Below are positions 43,604 to 52,261 of a DNA stretch of 64,000 bases, piece after piece. A program made the translations under genes and the position numbers. Below the pieces are notes generated by a model, which did not search any database, was not told where the DNA came from, and was given only the letters and a program-made list of their open reading frames with translations. Each line of letters opens with the position of its first letter. Within the stretch, counting starts at the first letter, position 1. The DNA lies in assembly GCF_024385505.1 (NCBI RefSeq), contig NZ_JANFLT010000006.1, positions 682,001 through 746,000 of the forward strand, given 5' to 3'. The stretch is from Arthrobacter zhaoxinii (lineage in GTDB: Bacteria > Actinomycetota > Actinomycetes > Actinomycetales > Micrococcaceae).

Positions 43604-44521
43604 ATGGAATCAGACAACCGCACGCTTCCCTTCGGCACCCTCGTCACCGCCATGGTGACCCCGTTCCGCGAGGACGGTGAAGTGGACTTCGACGCCACTG
43701 CCTACCTCGCGAACAAGCTCGTCGAAGACGGCTGTGACGGCCTGGTGGTCTCCGGCACCACGGGTGAGACCTCCACCCTTGAGGACAGCGAGAAGGAAGA
43801 CCTGTTCCGGGTAGTGGCCGAGACGGTGGGAGGCCGGGCTCGGGTGATCGCCGGAACCGGCACCAACCACACCTCCCACTCCGTAGAGATGGCCCGCCGC
43901 GCCGAGCGTGCCGGTGCCGACGGCCAGCTGGTGGTTACCCCGTATTACAACAAGCCCACGCAGGCGGGCGTGCTCGCGCACTTTGACGCCGTCACCGCCG
44001 CCACGGACCTGCCGGTGATGGTCTACGACATTCCCGGCCGCGCCGGCATTGCCCTGAGCACCTCCACCATCTTCCGCCTGGCCGAGAACCCGCGGATCCT
44101 GGCCCTGAAGGACGCGAAGGCGGACTTCGCCGGCATCACGAGGGTCCTGGCCAACACCACCCTGGACGTCTACGCGGGCGACGACGGACTGACCCTGCCC
44201 TGGATGGCCGCCGGCGCCGTCGGCGTCGTCAGCGTGTCCGCCCACGTTGCCACCGCACAGTTCCGTGCCCTGGTCGACGCCGCCGCGGCCGGGGACTTCG
44301 CCACCGCCCGCCGCATCCACTTCGAACTGGACCCGGTGATCCGCGCAGTGATGACCCACATCCCCGGCGCCGTGTCGGCCAAGCAGATCCTGGCCATGCA
44401 GAAGGTGCTTCCCTCCGCCGCCGTCCGCCTGCCGCTGGTGGCTCCGGACGCCGTCGAGATGGAAACCATCCTGACCGACCTGGCCGAAGCCGGCATGGAC
44501 TTCTCCCGGACCGAGGCCTAG
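43604..44521 (+). CDS. dapA: 4-hydroxy-tetrahydrodipicolinate synthase
   Basis: Condenses pyruvate with aspartate semialdehyde, the committed step toward diaminopimelate and lysine. The 305-residue TIM barrel has the Schiff-base Lys 169 in ALKDAK, the GTTGET loop near residue 50, VVTPYYNKPTQ with the catalytic Tyr and VYDIPGRAG. The frame is open far upstream (overlapping the opposite-strand gene), but ATG 43604 gives the normal length. Regulated possibly through the palindrome that abuts the start. rnj follows seven bases later. Confidence 0.97.
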   Translation: MESDNRTLPFGTLVTAMVTPFREDGEVDFDATAYLANKLVEDGCDGLVVSGTTGETSTLEDSEKEDLFRVVAETVGGRARVIAGTGTNHTSHSVEMARRAERAGADGQLVVTPYYNKPTQAGVLAHFDAVTAATDLPVMVYDIPGRAGIALSTSTIFRLAENPRILALKDAKADFAGITRVLANTTLDVYAGDDGLTLPWMAAGAVGVVSVSAHVATAQFRALVDAAAAGDFATARRIHFELDPVIRAVMTHIPGAVSAKQILAMQKVLPSAAVRLPLVAPDAVEMETILTDLAEAGMDFSRTEA

Positions 44522-44527
44522 GCAACC

Positions 44528-46219
44528 ATGAGCGAAACCGCCGGAACCGGCCTGTTGACCCCTCCGCCGCTGGAAGAAGGAACGCTCCGCATCGTCGCCC
44601 TCGGCGGGCTGGGGGAAATCGGCCGCAACATGGCCGTCTTCGAGATCGACGGCAAGCTGCTGGTCGTGGACTGCGGCGTCCTCTTCCCCGAGGAGACCCA
44701 GCCCGGCGTCGACCTCATCCTGCCGGACTTCTCCTACATCGAGGACCGCCTGGACGACGTCGTCGGCGTGGTCCTCACCCATGGCCACGAGGACCACATC
44801 GGTGCCGTGCCCTACCTGCTGCGGCTCAAGAACGACATCCCGCTGATCGGCTCGCAGCTGACGCTGGCACTGGTGGAGGCGAAGCTCCAGGAACACCGCA
44901 TCAAGCCGTTCTCCCTGACCGTCACCGAGGGGCAGATCGAACAGCTCGGCCCGTTCGAATGCGAATTCGTGGCGGTCAACCACTCCATCCCCGACGCGCT
45001 GGCCGTTTTCATCCGGACCGCCGCCGGCACGGTGCTGCACACCGGCGACTTCAAGATGGACCAGCTGCCCCTGGACGGCCGGATCACGGACCTGCGCGCC
45101 TTCGCCCGGCTGGGCGAAGAAGGCGTTGACCTGTTTATGGCCGACTCCACCAACGCCGACGTCCCGGGCTTCACCACCGCGGAACGCGAAATCGGCCCGG
45201 TGCTGCAGGAACTGTTCGGCAAGGTGGACAAGCGCATCATTGTCGCTTCGTTCTCCTCCCACATCCACCGGGTGCAGCAGGTCCTCGACGCCGCCGCCGC
45301 GCACAACCGCTTCGTCTGCTTTGTCGGCCGGTCCATGGTGCGCAACATGGCCATCGCCGAGAAGCTCGGCTACCTGCACGTGCCCGAAGGCATCCTCGTG
45401 GACCTGAAGAACGTCGATGAGCTGCCGGACAACAAGGTGGTGCTGATGTCCACCGGATCGCAGGGCGAGCCCATGGCAGCCCTGTCCCGGATGGCCAACG
45501 GCGACCACCGCATCCGGGTCGGCAAGGGAGACACGGTCATCCTCGCCTCGTCCCTGATCCCGGGCAACGAAAACGCCGTGTTCCGCGTGATCAACGGGCT
45601 GCTGCGCCTGGGCGCCGACGTCGTCCACAAGGGCAACGCGAAAATCCACGTCTCCGGCCACGCGGCGGCCGGGGAACTGCTGTACTGCTACAACATCCTG
45701 CGGCCGAAAAACGCCATGCCGGTGCACGGCGAGACCCGGCACCTCATCGCCAACGGCCGCCTGGCGGCCGCCACCGGCGTCCCGGAGCAGAACATCATCC
45801 TGGCCGACGACGGCACGGTGGTGGACCTGCGCGACGGCAAGGCCCGCATAGTCGGGGAAGTGGAGTGCGGATTCGTCTACGTGGACGGCTCCAGCGTCGG
45901 CGCGATTACCGACACCGACCTGAAGGACCGGCGGATCCTCAGCGAAGAAGGCTTCATTTCCATCATTTCCGTGGTGAACCGCAGCACCGGCACCATTGTC
46001 TCCGGTCCCGAGATCCATGCGCGCGGCTTCGCCGAAGGGGATGCGGTGTTTGACGAGATCATCCCCAAGATCAGTGCGGCACTGGAGGAAGCGGTCCGCT
46101 CCAACTCCGACCACACCACGTACCAGCTGCAGCAGGTGGTCCGCCGGGTGGTGGGCACCTGGGTCAACCGGCGGCTGAGGCGCCGCCCCATGATCGTTCC
46201 GGTGGTGGTCGAGGCCTAG
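44528..46219 (+). CDS. rnj: Ribonuclease J
   Basis: Beta-CASP metallo-beta-lactamase ribonuclease with 5'-exonuclease and endonuclease activity in rRNA and mRNA maturation. The 563-residue protein has HGHEDH at 85-90, NHSIPDALAVFI, LHTGDFKMD (His and Asp ligands), the SGHA motif in HVSGHAAAGEL and the C-terminal domain ending near RRPMIVPVVVEA. The ATG lies seven bases after the dapA stop, and the dapA-rnj pair is conserved in actinobacteria (Rv2753c-Rv2752c). Confidence 0.96.
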   Translation: MSETAGTGLLTPPPLEEGTLRIVALGGLGEIGRNMAVFEIDGKLLVVDCGVLFPEETQPGVDLILPDFSYIEDRLDDVVGVVLTHGHEDHIGAVPYLLRLKNDIPLIGSQLTLALVEAKLQEHRIKPFSLTVTEGQIEQLGPFECEFVAVNHSIPDALAVFIRTAAGTVLHTGDFKMDQLPLDGRITDLRAFARLGEEGVDLFMADSTNADVPGFTTAEREIGPVLQELFGKVDKRIIVASFSSHIHRVQQVLDAAAAHNRFVCFVGRSMVRNMAIAEKLGYLHVPEGILVDLKNVDELPDNKVVLMSTGSQGEPMAALSRMANGDHRIRVGKGDTVILASSLIPGNENAVFRVINGLLRLGADVVHKGNAKIHVSGHAAAGELLYCYNILRPKNAMPVHGETRHLIANGRLAAATGVPEQNIILADDGTVVDLRDGKARIVGEVECGFVYVDGSSVGAITDTDLKDRRILSEEGFISIISVVNRSTGTIVSGPEIHARGFAEGDAVFDEIIPKISAALEEAVRSNSDHTTYQLQQVVRRVVGTWVNRRLRRRPMIVPVVVEA

Positions 46220-46315
46220 GTCCGGCCGTGGTAGGGGCCGGAAAAGTAGTCCCCGGGGCGGTCCCCGCCGCGTAAATCCGGGGGATCGGGGGACGCATCG
46301 GGTAGCGTGGCTCGT

Positions 46316-49207
46316 ATGGCGACTCGTACTTCCCCTGCCGCACGCAGCGGTGCCTCCGGCCGGACCCCCGCCCGGAACTCCGGCGGCAGCTCCAGCAAGA
46401 CATCAGGCAAGTCCGGCGCGCGCGGCGGATCCGGAGGCCGGGGAACCTCCGTGTCGCAGCAGGCACCCCCGGACCAGCTGCCCCTGCCGCTGCGCGCGGT
46501 GGAGAGCGCCTGGATGGGTATTTCCCGCCTCGCGGGAGCCGGCGTCCGCAAGCTCGGCACCGATGTCTCCCCGGGGCGGGAAGTCCGCCGTGACGGCACC
46601 GGTTTCTTCCTGATCCTCCTCGCCCTCGCGGTTGCCACCGTGGAGTGGTGGGCCCTGCGCGGTCCCGTTGCCGACGTTATCCATGCCGGCGCGGCCGGCA
46701 CCTTCGGCTGGATGGCCGTGGTCCTGCCCTTTATGCTCACCACCGGCGCCGTCCGCCTGTTCCGCTACCCGGAGCGCCACCGGGCCAGCAGCAGGATCAG
46801 CATCGGCCTGGTGATCATGCTGCTTGCCGGCGCCGGGATCACCCACATTGCCGGCGGTTCACCGGCGTTGTCGGACGGCTTCGACCGGCTCTGGGCCTCC
46901 GGCGGCATTGTCGGCTTCCTGGTTGCCGGTCCGCTGTCCGCAGCACTCACCCCCTGGCCGGTCCTGGCTCTCCTGTCCTTCCTGGTGTTCGTGAGTGTCC
47001 TGATCACCACCGCCACGCCGTTCCGCCACATCCCGCTGCGCCTTCGCGCGATGTACGAACACCTGATGGGCCAGGACCTCGCCCCCGACGATCCCGAAGC
47101 GCACGACCAGAGCTACCTCTACGGCGCACCGAAGCCGGAAAAGGTCCGGAAGCCGCGCAAGAGCCGCCGCGAGAAGGAAGCCGAGGCAGCCGCCGCGCAG
47201 GAGGGCTTTGCCGGCGACGAAGCCTTCGAACGCGCCCTGCTGCAGGACGAGGAAGATGAGGCAGCCGCCGCTGCCGCGGCTGCGCCGGCCGTACCTCCGG
47301 GAGTCCGGCGCCCCACGCAGTCCGAACTGGCCACGCAGAAGATCCGCCGCAACCAAGGCCTGCCGGTCGACGGCGGCACGGACACCGCCGAACCGCCCAC
47401 CGAGGCCATCAGCACCGTCCCCGGCGCCACCGAGGTCCTGAACCTGGCCGCGGTGCCGCCGGTTGCCCCTGTGCCGTCCCGGCCGGTCCAGCCGGTACCC
47501 CCGGCCACTCCCATCCCGCAGCGCACCGAGCAGCTGCAGCTCTCGGGCGACATCACCTATACGCTGCCGCCGTCGGACTTCCTGCCGCCGGGACCGCCGG
47601 CAAAGGAGCGCTCCGAAGCCAATGACGCCGTCGTCGCCGCCCTGACGCATACGCTCGAGCAGTTCAACGTGGACGCCAAGGTCACCGGGTTCTCCCGCGG
47701 ACCGACGGTCACCCGTTACGAGATCGAACTCGGCGAAGGCACCAAGGTGGAACGCGTCACGGCGCTGTCCAAGAACATCGCCTACGCCGTGGCCAGCTCC
47801 GACGTCCGCATCCTGTCGCCCATTCCGGGCAAGTCCGCCATCGGCATTGAGATCCCGAACGCGGACAAGGAAGTTGTTGCCCTGGGCGACGTCCTGCGGT
47901 CCAACTCCGCACGGAAGACCGAGCACCCCATGGTGATGGGCGTCGGCAAGGACGTCGAGGGCGGCTTCGTGGTCGCCAACCTGGCCAAGATGCCCCACCT
48001 GCTTGTGGCCGGAGCCACCGGCGCGGGCAAGTCCTCGTTCGTGAACTCGATGATCACCTCCATCCTGATGCGCTCCACGCCGGACGAGGTGCGCATGGTG
48101 ATGGTGGACCCCAAGCGCGTGGAACTGACCGCGTATGAAGGCGTTCCACACCTGATCACTCCGATCATCACCAACCCGAAGAAGGCCGCGGAGGCACTGC
48201 AGTGGGTGGTCCGCGAAATGGACACCCGCTACGACGACCTCGCCAACTTCGGCTTCAAGCACATCGACGACTTCAACAAGGCGGTCCGCAACGGCAAGGT
48301 GGTGCCCCCGGCAGGCTCCAAGCGGGTCATTCGGGCCTACCCGTACCTGCTGGTAATCGTGGATGAGCTCGCCGACCTGATGATGGTCGCCCCGCGGGAC
48401 GTCGAAGACTCCATCGTGCGCATCACCCAGCTGGCCCGCGCCGCCGGCATCCACCTGGTGCTGGCCACCCAGCGGCCCTCCGTGGACGTGGTCACCGGCC
48501 TGATCAAAGCCAACGTTCCCTCCCGCATGGCCTTCGCCACCTCCTCGGTCACCGACTCCCGCGTGGTCCTGGACCAGCCCGGTGCCGAGAAGCTCCTGGG
48601 CCAGGGCGATGCCCTGTTCCTGCCGATGGGGTCCAACAAACCCATCCGTGTGCAGGGGGCCTGGGTTACCGAGTCCGAGATCCACCGGGTCGTGGAGCAC
48701 GTGAAGGGCCAGCTGCAGGCCGTCTACCGCGAAGACGTTGCGGTCACAGCGCCGAAGAAGCAGATCGACGACGACATCGGAGACGACCTCGATGTCCTGC
48801 TCCAGGCAACCGAACTGGTGGTGACCACGCAGTTCGGGTCCACCTCCATGCTCCAGCGCAAGCTGCGCGTGGGCTTCGCGAAGGCCGGCCGGCTCATGGA
48901 CCTGCTGGAATCCCGCGGCGTGGTGGGACCTTCCGAAGGGTCCAAGGCCCGCGACGTGCTCGTGAAGCCGGATGACCTGGCTGCCACCCTCGCTGCCATC
49001 AGCGGGGGTGACGCCCCGGCTCCGTCCGGAGGCGCCGGGGCCGCCGCGCTGGCGGACAACGCGAATGCCAACCACGGCTTCGACCCCACCGGACCGGTGG
49101 ACCTGGTGGCAGCGGATCTGGACAGCCGTCCCCAGGTGGAGGATTACCACGATGACGCGGAGGATCCCGACGGATCCGAAGACGCGTGGAATCTCACGGG
49201 CCGGTGA
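46316..49207 (+). CDS. ftsK: DNA translocase FtsK
   Basis: Pumps chromosome ends across the septum during division. The 963-residue protein has a basic Ser/Ala-rich N-terminus, four membrane segments (about residues 95-235), a Pro/Ala-rich linker (about 270-420), the RecA-like motor with GATGAGKS at 566-573 and a Walker B in YLLVIVDELADLMM, and the gamma winged-helix domain (QATELVVTTQFGSTSMLQRKLRVGFAKAGRLMDLLE) near 830. ATG 46316 is chosen over GTG 46307 because TAGCGT (46303-46308) lies seven bases before it and overlaps the GTG, implying a leaderless message. Confidence 0.95.
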   Translation: MATRTSPAARSGASGRTPARNSGGSSSKTSGKSGARGGSGGRGTSVSQQAPPDQLPLPLRAVESAWMGISRLAGAGVRKLGTDVSPGREVRRDGTGFFLILLALAVATVEWWALRGPVADVIHAGAAGTFGWMAVVLPFMLTTGAVRLFRYPERHRASSRISIGLVIMLLAGAGITHIAGGSPALSDGFDRLWASGGIVGFLVAGPLSAALTPWPVLALLSFLVFVSVLITTATPFRHIPLRLRAMYEHLMGQDLAPDDPEAHDQSYLYGAPKPEKVRKPRKSRREKEAEAAAAQEGFAGDEAFERALLQDEEDEAAAAAAAAPAVPPGVRRPTQSELATQKIRRNQGLPVDGGTDTAEPPTEAISTVPGATEVLNLAAVPPVAPVPSRPVQPVPPATPIPQRTEQLQLSGDITYTLPPSDFLPPGPPAKERSEANDAVVAALTHTLEQFNVDAKVTGFSRGPTVTRYEIELGEGTKVERVTALSKNIAYAVASSDVRILSPIPGKSAIGIEIPNADKEVVALGDVLRSNSARKTEHPMVMGVGKDVEGGFVVANLAKMPHLLVAGATGAGKSSFVNSMITSILMRSTPDEVRMVMVDPKRVELTAYEGVPHLITPIITNPKKAAEALQWVVREMDTRYDDLANFGFKHIDDFNKAVRNGKVVPPAGSKRVIRAYPYLLVIVDELADLMMVAPRDVEDSIVRITQLARAAGIHLVLATQRPSVDVVTGLIKANVPSRMAFATSSVTDSRVVLDQPGAEKLLGQGDALFLPMGSNKPIRVQGAWVTESEIHRVVEHVKGQLQAVYREDVAVTAPKKQIDDDIGDDLDVLLQATELVVTTQFGSTSMLQRKLRVGFAKAGRLMDLLESRGVVGPSEGSKARDVLVKPDDLAATLAAISGGDAPAPSGGAGAAALADNANANHGFDPTGPVDLVAADLDSRPQVEDYHDDAEDPDGSEDAWNLTGR

Positions 49208-49227
49208 ATCTTCGCTACGCTGAAGGC

Positions 49228-49818
49228 GTGAGCAATTCTCCTACCGAGCGGGTTCCTACCCTCAATATCGCCAATGCCCTGACCGTGGCGCGGATCCTGA
49301 TGGTTCCGCTCTTTGTCTGGTTCCTTGCGTCCGACGACGGCCGTGACGGTTTGTTCCGCTGGCTCGCCGTGGCCACATTCGCCGTCGCCATCTATACCGA
49401 CAAGCTCGACGGCGATATTGCCCGCAGCCGGGGGCTGATTACCGACTTCGGCAAGATCGCCGACCCGATCGCGGACAAGCTGCTCATCGGGTCTGCCCTG
49501 GTGATGCTGTCGCTGCTCGGCGAGCTGTGGTGGTGGGTCACCATCGTGATCCTCGTCCGTGAACTCGGCATCACCCTGATGCGCTTCGTGGTGATCCGGT
49601 ACGGCGTGATGGCCGCCTCGCGCGGCGGCAAGCTCAAGACCGTGGTCCAGACCTTTGCCATCTTCGTGTTCCTCCTTCCGCTGACCGCCTGGCTGGGTGC
49701 CTGGGCCTGGTGGATCGGCGCCGTCTTTATGGCCGCTGCGCTCGTGATCACCGTCGTCACCGGCGTCGACTACGTCCTGCAGGCCGTGAAGCTGCGCCGC
49801 GTCGGCAAGCGTGCATGA
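49228..49818 (+). CDS. pgsA: CDP-diacylglycerol-glycerol-3-phosphate 3-phosphatidyltransferase
   Basis: Membrane enzyme that makes phosphatidylglycerol phosphate. The 196-residue protein has the full CDP-alcohol phosphotransferase motif: Asp 58, Asp 61, Gly 62, Ala 65, Arg 66, Gly 75, Asp 79 and Asp 83, inside a six-helix membrane protein. GTG 49228 has TACGCT six bases upstream and no clear ribosome binding site. The stop overlaps the ATG of the CinA-like gene (ATGA). Order ftsK-pgsA-(cinA)-clgR matches M. tuberculosis. Confidence 0.93.
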   Translation: MSNSPTERVPTLNIANALTVARILMVPLFVWFLASDDGRDGLFRWLAVATFAVAIYTDKLDGDIARSRGLITDFGKIADPIADKLLIGSALVMLSLLGELWWWVTIVILVRELGITLMRFVVIRYGVMAASRGGKLKTVVQTFAIFVFLLPLTAWLGAWAWWIGAVFMAAALVITVVTGVDYVLQAVKLRRVGKRA

Positions 49819-50303
49819 GCTCTGCGCCGGCTGCCGTCCTCGCTGAAGAGGTCCTTGCCGCTGCCCGCCGGGCGGGGCAGACCGTGGCCACCGCCGAGTC
49901 GCTCACCGCCGGCATGCTCTGCGCCGAACTCGGGTCCATCCCGGGCGCGTCGTCGGTTTTGCAGGGGGGAGTGGTTGCGTACCAAAATGGAGTCAAGCTT
50001 TCCGTCCTCGGGGTTCCGGCGGAGCTCCTGGCCGAAGCCGGATCCGTCGACGGGAGGGTTGCCGAGCAGATGGCAGCCGGCGCGCGGCGTGTGCTTGGCG
50101 CCGACGTCGGGGTGTCCACAACCGGCGCCGCCGGGCCGCAGGCCCACGACGGCAAACCGGTGGGGACTGTGTTCGTGGGGATCGCTACTGCCGAAGGGAC
50201 CTCCTCCCGGGAGTTCCGGTTTACGGGTGACCGCACGGCCATCCGGTCGGCGGCGTGCAGTGAAGCACTCTCCATGCTGGCGGCCGCGTTGAAGGTCCGT
50301 TAG
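49815..50303 (+). CDS. CinA C-terminal-domain protein (nicotinamide-nucleotide amidohydrolase type)
   Basis: A 162-residue protein equal to the C-terminal domain of CinA, whose stand-alone forms (PncC) deamidate NMN in NAD salvage. TVATAESLTAGMLCAELGSIPGASSVLQGGVVAY holds the conserved Ser and Thr region (read from residue 23) and STTGAAGPQAHDGKPVGTVFVGIA the second signature. Its ATG overlaps the pgsA stop by four bases, so it depends on pgsA for translation. Enzyme activity is inferred from family members. Confidence 0.9.
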   Translation: MSSAPAAVLAEEVLAAARRAGQTVATAESLTAGMLCAELGSIPGASSVLQGGVVAYQNGVKLSVLGVPAELLAEAGSVDGRVAEQMAAGARRVLGADVGVSTTGAAGPQAHDGKPVGTVFVGIATAEGTSSREFRFTGDRTAIRSAACSEALSMLAAALKVR

Positions 50304-50370
50304 CGCAGCAGCCGAACAGGATAGCCGCGCGGCGGGAACAAAACCTGCAGGGCGTCAGTTGTTATCATCA

Positions 50371-50387
50371 GGAACCGCCAAGGTTCC
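50371..50387 (+). terminator. Hairpin between cinA and clgR
   Basis: GGAACC GCCAA GGTTCC followed by TTT. The stem is short (6 bp), so it is either a weak terminator for pgsA-cinA or an operator in front of clgR; a second hairpin, CTGCGGC GCC GCCGCAG (50410-50426), lies just downstream. Confidence 0.45.
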
Positions 50388-50456
50388 TTTATTACGATCT
50401 TTGGACAGTCTGCGGCGCCGCCGCAGTCCGTACTCACAGGGAGCAGGACGATACAC

Positions 50457-50882
50457 ATGGTTAAGCAACCCGTATCCGTGAACGGCGTGATCCGCTGGCG
50501 GGATGTAGGGTTGGCGGAAGACGCACACCGGGAGCCTAAGGAGCGCAAGATGGTAGTTCTTCGTCACGAGATTGGTGATGTTCTCCGCGACGTGCGCCAG
50601 CGCCAGGGCCGGACCCTGCGCGAGGTGTCGCACAGCGCCCGTGTTTCTCTCGGCTACCTCAGCGAGGTTGAGCGCGGACAGAAGGAAGCCTCTTCGGAAC
50701 TTCTGTCGTCAATCTGCACGGCCCTCGATGTGCCCCTGTCCCTGATGCTTCGAGAGGTCAGCGACCGGGTGGCAAACGCTGAAGGCGTTGCCATTCCAGA
50801 TACCGTACCGACGGAGTTTTCCCGGGAGTTCGCCCGCGAATTCCCCGAAGACCTGGCACGGGACCTGGCCCGCACATCCTAG
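50457..50882 (+). CDS. clgR: ClgR-type XRE-family transcriptional regulator
   Basis: A helix-turn-helix activator of Clp protease genes in actinobacteria. The HTH spans residues about 45-75 of the long form ([33 protein letters not shown]), nearly invariant in ClgR. Two starts are possible. ATG 50457 gives 141 residues including an N-terminal [22 protein letters not shown] stretch; ATG 50550 gives 110 residues and has a better ribosome binding site (AAGGAG, six bases away). The C-terminus ends [13 protein letters not shown]; degron-like hydrophobic tails of other ClgR proteins are absent. Position after pgsA matches Rv2745c. Confidence 0.9.
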   Translation: MVKQPVSVNGVIRWRDVGLAEDAHREPKERKMVVLRHEIGDVLRDVRQRQGRTLREVSHSARVSLGYLSEVERGQKEASSELLSSICTALDVPLSLMLREVSDRVANAEGVAIPDTVPTEFSREFAREFPEDLARDLARTS

Positions 50883-50985
50883 AACCGCACATAGCAGCGC
50901 GGTCGCGGTGCCGAACGGAATCGGCCAGTGACAGCGTTGCCCCATAGACATACCCCTGATCCTGCAATATCAGGGTGAACAGAGG

Positions 50986-51018
50986 AAACCCCCGCAGGCG
51001 CGGTGCCTGCGGGGGTTT
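50986..51018. terminator. Bidirectional terminator between clgR and the MarR gene
   Basis: A perfect 14-bp stem (50986-50999 with 51005-51018) around GCGGT, bounded by AAA and TTT. A second inverted repeat, CCCTGAT ... ATCAGGG, lies at 50953-50974. Confidence 0.88.
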
Positions 51019-51052
51019 GTTCTGTCTGCAGCTCAGTCCCGGCAGGTCGCCC

Positions 51053-51700
51053 TCAGTCCGGCCGGGTTTCCTCGGAACCGGGTAGCTCTTCCACTTCCCC
51101 GGCCGGCCGGACGGAGGCATTGAGTTTGTGCAGCAGTCCGACCAGTGTCTGCAGCTCTTCCGGTTCCCAGCCTGCCCAGGTCTGCCGGGAGCGTTCCTTG
51201 CGTGCGGAGGCGGTGCCCTCCAGGCGGGCGGTGCCTACAGCCGTGAGATTGATCGGCTGTGCACGTCCGTCCACCGGGTCCGTGTGCTTTTCCACCAGCC
51301 CCAGTGCCTGCAGCATCCCGATCTGCCGGCTCAGCGAGGGCTTGCCCACGCCTACCGCTGCAGCGAGGTCCGTCAGGCGCATTGCACCCTGCTGATGGAG
51401 CAGGACCATCAGGCCGTATGCGGAGGGTTCCATCTCGGGGTGGACCTCCCGGGCGATCCGGTGGGAGCTGGCCCGGGCCCGGCGCCACAGCACGCTGAGT
51501 TCCTGTTCCAGGTCTTCGATGGCCGTGTCCTTATCCGGGGGCGGCGCCGTCGGGGTCGGCATCGGGGGAACGGCGTGTCCGGGCGCGGTGTGTCCGGGTG
51601 CGGTGTGTCCGGGGGCGGCCCCGTCTGGGGCGGCGGACGGAGCAGGGTCTGGGGAAGTGCCGCCCGCGGGGACGCCAGCGGGACCGGGTGTCTCGGCCAT
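51053..51700 (-). CDS. MarR-family transcriptional regulator
   Basis: A 215-residue regulator. The first ~55 residues are Pro/Ala/Gly/Thr-rich with a tandem APGHT-type repeat. The winged helix spans about residues 85-165: SAYGLMVLLHQQGAMRLTDLAAAVGVGKPSLSRQIGMLQALGLVEKHTDPVDGRAQPINLT in pieces, the recognition helix being KPSLSRQIGML and the wing DPVDGRAQ. No adjacent divergent target gene is evident, as the upstream neighbour points away and is DUF3046. TACAAT lies five bases before the ATG on the minus strand, a good -10-like element for a leaderless transcript. Confidence 0.88.
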   Translation of the reverse strand: MAETPGPAGVPAGGTSPDPAPSAAPDGAAPGHTAPGHTAPGHAVPPMPTPTAPPPDKDTAIEDLEQELSVLWRRARASSHRIAREVHPEMEPSAYGLMVLLHQQGAMRLTDLAAAVGVGKPSLSRQIGMLQALGLVEKHTDPVDGRAQPINLTAVGTARLEGTASARKERSRQTWAGWEPEELQTLVGLLHKLNASVRPAGEVEELPGSEETRPD

Positions 51701-51802
51701 TCTCCATTGTAGGTTCGCGGTGCTGCCCAGGCATCGGGGGACGCCGGTTTTTCGCCTGCCGCCCGGTTCGCCGCCCGGTTGCTTGCGTGAGAGGATTATT
51801 TG

Positions 51803-52027
51803 GTGCGTATCAGTGATTTCTGGCGGCTTATGGATGATGAGTTCGGTGCGGCCTATTCGCGGGTCCTGGCTGCGGATCTGGTCCTTGGCCAGCTCGGCGG
51901 CGTCACCGCTTCGCAGGCCCTGGACAAGGGCGTGGAGCCAAAATCCGTCTGGCTGGCGGTGTGCGACATCCAGGATGTTCCCGCGGAACGCCGGCTGGGC
52001 CGGGACATCAAGCCCAAGGCGGACTAG
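51803..52027 (+). CDS. DUF3046 protein
   Basis: A 74-residue protein of the DUF3046 family, found only in actinobacteria and nearly always just upstream of recA. MRISDFWRLMDDEFGAAYSRVLAADLVLGQLGGVTASQALDKG read in sections and DIQDVPAERRLGRDIKPK at the end are family signatures. GTG 51803 has GAGAGGA seven bases upstream; TTG 51800 is in frame too. Function unknown; linkage to recA and recX suggests a role around DNA repair, but it sits upstream of the SOS promoter and need not be induced. Confidence 0.88.
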   Translation: MRISDFWRLMDDEFGAAYSRVLAADLVLGQLGGVTASQALDKGVEPKSVWLAVCDIQDVPAERRLGRDIKPKAD

Positions 52028-52070
52028 GGCCGGGAGGGCCCGGACGAACGGACACGCCGGAGTCCGCTGT

Positions 52071-52099
52071 TCGAATATTTGTTCGGATAAAGATATGCT
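52071..52099 (+). promoter_or_regulatory. LexA (SOS) box and promoter of recA
   Basis: TCGAATATTTGTTCGG at 52071-52086 matches the actinobacterial LexA palindrome CGAAC N4 GTTCG with one change in the left half. TATGCT (52094-52099) is a good -10, and the box covers the -35 region, as expected for repression. A second promoter-like pair, TTGTCA (52179-52184) and TAGATA (52204-52209), lies closer to recA without a LexA box and may give basal expression. Confidence 0.8.
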
Positions 52100-52261
52100 C
52101 CTACACAGGGGCCGGTCCTAGCCGATGCGGCCCGGGGATATCCACAAGACAACTAGTTATGCGTTCCGGTCAGCCGTTTTGTCAGTGCCGCCGGATAGGG
52201 TCGTAGATAAGAAATGACGACCGGCCTACGGGCCGCCCACAACCACAACACGAGGTGAAGA

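Noticed and set aside
43610-46114. An 834-codon open frame on the minus strand opposite dapA and rnj
   Set aside because: It mirrors two clearly real genes, is full of His/Gly/Val from antisense high-GC codons and matches no family. Similar shadows opposite ftsK (46859-49150), pnp (29792-31807), infB (20284-21945, 21752-23689) and dxr (2362-4377) were dropped for the same reason.
50304-50456. Classic ClgR operator before clgR (CGC Y N A N R GCG type)
   Set aside because: No convincing match was found; the inverted repeats present (50371-50387, 50410-50426) have other sequences.
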